Origin: Flavobacteriaceae bacterium
Lineage (GTDB): Bacteria > Bacteroidota > Bacteroidia > Flavobacteriales > Flavobacteriaceae
DNA: 20,451 nucleotides
Assembly: GCA_002401385.1 (NCBI GenBank)
Contig: NVSY01000030.1
Location: 1-20,451, forward strand
Direction of reading: 5' to 3'
Shown: piece by piece, positions 14,778 through 20,451 of the stretch
Layout: each line of letters begins with the position of its first letter
Numbering within the stretch: the stretch's first letter is position 1
Position numbers and translations under genes: made by a program
Notes under the pieces: generated by a model
Seen by the model: the letters and a program-made list of their open reading frames with translations, nothing else
Databases searched by the model: none
Told to the model about the DNA's origin: nothing

Positions 14778-16037
14778 ATGACAATAGAACAATTATATGT
14801 ATTTTTCACCCAAAGTAATGGTGTCACCACAGACACTCGAAAAATAACTAAAAACAGTCTGTATTTCGCCCTTAAAGGAGGCAACTTTGATGGAAACACC
14901 TTTGCCTCAGAAGCCATAAAACAAGGAGCGCTATTTGCTATTATAGACGATAAAAAACATCAAACTTCTGAACGACATATCTTAGTAAAAGATGTTTTAA
15001 GCACTTTACAAGCGTTAGCAAAACACCACCGAAGTGTCTTAAATATTCCAATCATAGGGCTTACTGGAAGCAATGGAAAAACGACCACCAAGGAATTGAT
15101 AAAATGTGTGCTCGATAAAAAATATAAGGTGACAGCCACTGAGGGAAACTTAAACAATCATATCGGTGTTCCTTTAACCCTACTTTCTATGGATAAAAAC
15201 ACGGAGATAGGCATTGTAGAAATGGGGGCAAATCATTTAAAAGAAATTGAATTACTGAGTAGCATTGCACAACCAAATTTCGGTTATATCACCAACTTTG
15301 GAAAAGCCCATCTAGAAGGATTTGGAAGTGAGGCTGGAATTATTAAAGGAAAATCTGAATTGTATGCCTTTCTAAAAAACTCTCAAGGAATTGCATTTAT
15401 AAACACGGATGACTCCCTCCAAGTAAAGCAGTCAATCGGAATAAAAAATATTTCTTTTTCCTCAAAAACCATCCCTTTTATTGCTGCAAACCCTTTTGTG
15501 ACAACCGCTTTTAAAGGACTTGAAATCTCCAGTCAGTTGATTGGAAAATACAACTACCTCAACATTGCTGCCGCCATCTGCATGGGACATTATTTCGAGG
15601 TAAATTCAGACGAAATTAAAGAAGCCATTGAACAATATACACCTACAAATAACAGGTCTCAAATCATCAAAAAAGACCGTGTAACCATTTTATTGGATGC
15701 CTATAATGCCAATCCAAGTAGCATGGAAGCTGCCTTAGAAAATTTCAAGCAGTTACGCAATGTAAAAAAAATAGTAATTCTTGGAGACATGTTTGAACTT
15801 GGAGAGAGTCGCATTGAAGAACATGAAAAAATAGCCTTATTAGCCTCAACGATGTCCTTTGACAACACCATCTTAATAGGAGATACATTCAGTGCTATTA
15901 CCGCTAAAAACACAGCGCAATACGCATCTTTCGAAAGTTTCAAACTCGCTTTTAATCGTTCTGACTACCAAGATGCTATCGTCTTGATAAAAGGATCCAG
16001 AGGAATGGCTTTAGAACGTATTGTAGCAGCGCTTTAA
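14778..16037 (+). CDS. murF: UDP-N-acetylmuramoyl-tripeptide--D-alanyl-D-alanine ligase
   Basis: MurF adds D-Ala-D-Ala to UDP-MurNAc-tripeptide in the last cytoplasmic step of peptidoglycan precursor synthesis, using ATP. The 419 residues include an N-terminal substrate domain (GVTTDTRKITKNSLYFALKG at 15-34), the P-loop GLTGSNGKTTTKE (94-106) and the following EGNLNNHIG and EMGANHLKEIE motifs. The central domain holds TNFGKAHLEGFG, and the C-terminal domain has DAYNANPSSMEAAL and ILGDMFELGE. It is slightly shorter than E. coli MurF (452), usual for Bacteroidota. The start lies only 11 bases after a terminator, leaving no room for a promoter between them. Confidence 0.95.
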   Translation: MTIEQLYVFFTQSNGVTTDTRKITKNSLYFALKGGNFDGNTFASEAIKQGALFAIIDDKKHQTSERHILVKDVLSTLQALAKHHRSVLNIPIIGLTGSNGKTTTKELIKCVLDKKYKVTATEGNLNNHIGVPLTLLSMDKNTEIGIVEMGANHLKEIELLSSIAQPNFGYITNFGKAHLEGFGSEAGIIKGKSELYAFLKNSQGIAFINTDDSLQVKQSIGIKNISFSSKTIPFIAANPFVTTAFKGLEISSQLIGKYNYLNIAAAICMGHYFEVNSDEIKEAIEQYTPTNNRSQIIKKDRVTILLDAYNANPSSMEAALENFKQLRNVKKIVILGDMFELGESRIEEHEKIALLASTMSFDNTILIGDTFSAITAKNTAQYASFESFKLAFNRSDYQDAIVLIKGSRGMALERIVAAL

Positions 16038-16082
16038 CCCCTTATTTTATTTAATGAAGGATTCTTAAGACACCGCTAAAAT

Positions 16083-16122
16083 AAAAAAAGCATTTTCTAC
16101 CATTACAGTAAAAAATGCTTTT
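16083..16122. terminator. Bidirectional terminator between murF and the N-acetylglucosamine kinase gene
   Basis: AAAAGCATTTT (16086-16096) pairs with AAAATGCTTTT (16112-16122). The stem continues through TAC/GTA (16098-16100 with 16108-16110) after a single C/A mismatch, enclosing a 7-base loop. A- and T-tracts flank both arms, and it lies between convergent genes. The remaining bases to 16216 show nothing I can name. Confidence 0.75.
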
Positions 16123-16216
16123 CTATTCGATTCAATTCGTGTAATTTTAAACACTCAACAATACTTATTAAAAGATTCATAGCGATATCACTACCGACTA
16201 GAATCTAACAATAATA

Positions 16217-17086
16217 TTACACTAATTTAGAATCATTTTTTAATAAACCCTTATGATAATCTAATAGACCATCTATCGGGCGTCTAATTATTTTTCCAAT
16301 CGTAACTCCTAACTCTGCTGCAATTTCACGGATGATATCCGAAGAAAAATAAGCAATAGACCCTACAAAATGTACGGGAGTAGTTTTGTACTCTTCAAAG
16401 GTTAAAATACGGTTCTTAAAGAACTCTAAGATAACTTTTCTAAGTACCAAATTAGCATATTCCGTACGTTCATTCGCTAAAATAAATTCAGCAAACGTCG
16501 CTAAATACGTATTTGGATTTTCTTTTTTATAAATGTTTGCCTTAATTACATCCGCATCTACATCATATTGCTCTTCAAATTGCTTCGCAATAGTCTCCGG
16601 CATTTTTTTATAAAAATAATCACGAATTAATTTTTTTCCAATGTGGTTTCCGCTCGCCTCATCCATCAGCACATACCCTAAAGAAGGTAACTTCATATGA
16701 ACGTCTTTCCCGTCAAAGAAACAACTGTTAGATCCAGTTCCTAAAATACAAACGATTCCAGGTTCCGTAGTAGCTGCATAAGCCGCTGCATACGTATCTT
16801 CTTTAACGATTACATCAGATGCGTTAATAAAAAATGATTCAAATATAGATTTTAAAGCCGCTGTAGGCTTATCGGTTCCACAGCCCGCTCCGTAAAAGAA
16901 AATCTTTTCAACATCTCCTTTATAAGTAGCAAGTGTATCGTTCGATTGAATCCTTCTGACCAGTTCATCATCACTCAGCACTGCAGGGTTTAAACCCTCC
17001 GTTCTTGTTTTAAAAAGTTGTTCCCCTTCTAAATTTAGTAAAATCCAATCGGCTTTTGTGGAGCCACCATCTGCTATAAGAATCAT
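16217..17086 (-). CDS. BadF/BadG-family N-acetylglucosamine kinase
   Basis: An ASKHA-fold sugar kinase that most likely phosphorylates N-acetylglucosamine with ATP for cell-wall or chitin amino-sugar recycling. From the ATG at 17086 it has 289 residues: phosphate-1 motif DGGSTKADW (6-14), phosphate-2 motif CILGTGSNSC, a helix-adjacent DEASGNHIGKKLI segment, and the adenosine-region strand VHFVGSIAYF. The frame extends four codons further to a TTG at 17098, but the ATG puts the conserved MILIADGGSTK at the usual N-terminal distance. A consensus -7 box (TAAATTTG) lies just upstream. It follows gapA by 35 bases on the same strand. Other BadF-family kinases act on glucosamine; the substrate is a family inference. 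Confidence 0.83.
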   Translation of the reverse strand: MILIADGGSTKADWILLNLEGEQLFKTRTEGLNPAVLSDDELVRRIQSNDTLATYKGDVEKIFFYGAGCGTDKPTAALKSIFESFFINASDVIVKEDTYAAAYAATTEPGIVCILGTGSNSCFFDGKDVHMKLPSLGYVLMDEASGNHIGKKLIRDYFYKKMPETIAKQFEEQYDVDADVIKANIYKKENPNTYLATFAEFILANERTEYANLVLRKVILEFFKNRILTFEEYKTTPVHFVGSIAYFSSDIIREIAAELGVTIGKIIRRPIDGLLDYHKGLLKNDSKLV

Positions 17087-17095
17087 TTTTTTACA

Positions 17096-17103
17096 CAAAT
17101 TTA
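17096..17103 (-). promoter_or_regulatory. Candidate -7 box close to the N-acetylglucosamine kinase start
   Basis: TAAATTTG (minus strand, plus-strand 17103-17096) matches TAnnTTTG. It ends only 9 bases before the ATG at 17086, which would give an almost leaderless mRNA. No TTG appears at the -33 distance, so it may be fortuitous and the gene may be read from gapA. Confidence 0.3.
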
Positions 17104-17121
17104 ACTCTATTATAAATATTT

Positions 17122-19129
<2,008 letters not shown>

Positions 19130-19147
19130 TTGATTTATTTTACACCT

Positions 19148-19155
19148 CAAAATTA
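19148..19155 (-). promoter_or_regulatory. Candidate -7 box of the pfkA-gapA operon
   Basis: TAATTTTG (minus strand, plus-strand 19155-19148) matches TAnnTTTG and lies 18 bases before the preferred pfkA ATG. The -33 side shows only a weak GGTTAA. The box would place transcription start downstream of the longer-frame start at 19192, which supports the shorter protein. Confidence 0.5.
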
Positions 19156-19222
19156 GGCTATATGGGCACTTTAACCTATTTAAAAACAACAATAATACTA
19201 AAACGTTTTCGCCTTATTGCAT

Positions 19223-19254
19223 AAAAAAAAAGAGGTCTTTAGTGCCTCTTTTTT
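19223..19254 (-). terminator. Rho-independent terminator downstream of the GH13 gene
   Basis: Bases 19226-19235 pair with 19245-19254 (AGAGG/CCTCT core extended by A/T pairs, 10 bp) around a 9-base loop. On the minus strand the stem is followed by a T-tract (plus-strand A-run 19223-19230). It lies 120 bases after the end of the GH13 gene and before pfkA, so it separates the two transcripts. Bases 19255-19374 show nothing else. Confidence 0.75.
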
Positions 19255-19374
19255 AAGCCTTAATCACTTTATAAATAGCGAAATACAGATAACTAAAGAC
19301 TAGGTGTCTGTATAAAAAAAACTGCACTCATATCCTTTTTTAGGCATATCAATAGTGATTTTTGTCAGTTATAA

Positions 19375-20451
19375 TTACATCTTTAAAATAAAAGATTGCA
19401 ATGGCTTTAGGTATATTTTAACCACTCCCAATCCATTTACTACATTTAACTGAACACTATAATCTCCATACAACGCTTCATATAACGGATATGATTTATT
19501 CTCTAAACCCCATTCAGTAATTAATGTATTTGGAATTTTCAAATCAAATGAATAGGAATTTTCCTGGTCAAAATTAGTAAGGATTATAAGTTTTTCATCT
19601 TCAGTATATCTTACAAAAGAAAATAATCGATGGTTATAACCAGCTGTGTGTTCTCTATTATAGGTATGAATATCCTGATATGCCCCCATCAATGCTGGAC
19701 TTGAAATCGTAAAATTCAACAAACGTTTGTAAAAATCACGTAAGTCGTTTTCTTTAGCGGATAACAAACCTCCGTCAAACTTTTTATGGTTCATCCATCG
19801 TTGATGATTAGGAACACCTATATAATCAAATATAGAAGTTCGCGTTGGATCACCAAATCCTGGATCCTCTGCTCCTGGCTCCCCCACTTCTTGCCCAAAA
19901 TACACCATTGTTGGTGCCGTGCTTATAGTTGTAGAAACTACCATTGCTGGTTTCCCGTTTTCTGCTGTTACTGCAAAATCTGGACTTGCCAATCGCTGTT
20001 CATCATGATTTTCTAAAAAATGAAGCATATGATGCTCTATATCCTTTAAATCTTCTAAAATAGCAGGGATATTATCAGTTAATCCATGTCCTTTTACAAT
20101 GTGTTTAATGGTATCATATAAGGCTACTTTGTCATATAAATAGTCCATTTTACCTATATGGATATAATCACGGTACAAAGATGGATTGTAAACCTCAGCC
20201 AATAAAAAAGCTTCTGGGTTCTGTTTCTTAATAGCCGTATTCATATAACTCCAAAACTCCACGGGCACCATTTCTGCCATATCATATCTAAATCCGTCTA
20301 CTCCTTTATCTAACCAATACAAGGTGATGTCTTTAAATTTATTCCAAGAATCTGGTACTTTTTTCCCTTGCCAAAACGCTACATGTTCTTGGTAGGGTTT
20401 AGTAGCGAAATCTTTAGGTATCGTATCAAAATCTTTCGTCCCGTCTGGTTT
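19375..20451 (-). CDS. GH13 alpha-amylase family glycoside hydrolase, N-terminal part outside window
   Basis: The frame is open from the right edge to the stop at 19375, giving 358 visible residues; the true start is beyond the window, and the apparent start at 20322 is an internal TTG (Leu). Conserved GH13 regions are present: region II GVDGFRYDMAE with the nucleophile Asp, region III LLAEVYNP with the acid/base Glu, and region IV FLENHDEQR with the transition-state Asp. A beta-rich C-terminal domain follows and ends in LKPLQSFILKM, with no type IX secretion CTD visible. It hydrolyses or transfers alpha-glucosidic bonds. The exact subfamily (amylase, oligo-glucosidase) and localisation cannot be decided without the N-terminus. 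It ends at its own terminator. Confidence 0.88.
   Translation of the reverse strand, partial: KPDGTKDFDTIPKDFATKPYQEHVAFWQGKKVPDSWNKFKDITLYWLDKGVDGFRYDMAEMVPVEFWSYMNTAIKKQNPEAFLLAEVYNPSLYRDYIHIGKMDYLYDKVALYDTIKHIVKGHGLTDNIPAILEDLKDIEHHMLHFLENHDEQRLASPDFAVTAENGKPAMVVSTTISTAPTMVYFGQEVGEPGAEDPGFGDPTRTSIFDYIGVPNHQRWMNHKKFDGGLLSAKENDLRDFYKRLLNFTISSPALMGAYQDIHTYNREHTAGYNHRLFSFVRYTEDEKLIILTNFDQENSYSFDLKIPNTLITEWGLENKSYPLYEALYGDYSVQLNVVNGLGVVKIYLKPLQSFILKM

Noticed and set aside
20320..20322. Start of the GH13 gene at 20322
   Set aside because: The codon is TTG and the frame stays open to the window edge with plausible GH13 sequence, so the gene is truncated by the edge rather than starting here.

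Overview
The window is low-GC DNA from a member of the Bacteroidota, almost certainly a gliding marine-type Flavobacteriaceae. The evidence is the pair of gliding/type IX secretion genes gldJ and porV, several TAnnTTTG -7 promoter boxes (the Bacteroidota sigma-factor signature), A-rich leaders without strong Shine-Dalgarno sequences, and a pfkA-gapA-kinase-murF-gldJ-porV-cdd gene order that I recall from flavobacterial genomes (recalled, not searched). No insertion sequence, phage gene, CRISPR array or rRNA gene is visible.

Layout from left to right. Positions 1-103 hold a tRNA-Lys(UUU) cut by the window edge and its promoter. Positions 116-1624 (minus) hold mlaE-mlaF, the permease and ATPase of a phospholipid/MCE transporter. 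Positions 1913-4275 (plus) hold two translationally coupled genes of unknown role: a small alpha/beta-hydrolase-like protein and a 606-residue protein resembling an FMN TIM barrel of the nitronate monooxygenase type with a cysteine-rich tail. They end at a strong terminator. Positions 4451-8148 (plus) are a copper-handling block: a regulator that fuses a CxxC metal-binding domain to an AraC-type DNA-binding domain, a Cu+-exporting P1B-1 ATPase, a 69-residue copper chaperone and a cysteine-laddered pentapeptide-repeat protein. A bidirectional terminator closes it.

Positions 8247-12619 (minus) read porV, cdd, truncated haemoglobin, a FabH-like ketosynthase and fabV. The first four are packed closely enough to be one operon. 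porV faces gldJ (13005-14714, plus) across about 385 bp. The T9SS sortase gene porU, which I expect between them, is absent here. murF follows gldJ behind a terminator and converges on a sugar-metabolism block on the minus strand: pfkA, gapA and a BadF-type N-acetylglucosamine kinase, with a GH13 alpha-amylase family gene running off the right edge.

How the genes combine: the copper block is a self-contained sense-export-buffer unit. The porV/gldJ pair belongs to protein secretion and gliding. fabV and the FabH-like protein belong to fatty-acid elongation and possibly chain initiation. murF serves the cell wall. The right end feeds alpha-glucans, amino sugars and hexose phosphates into glycolysis. 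The most novel material is the coupled hydrolase/NMO-like pair, the one-component HMA-AraC copper regulator with its pentapeptide partner, and the missing porU.
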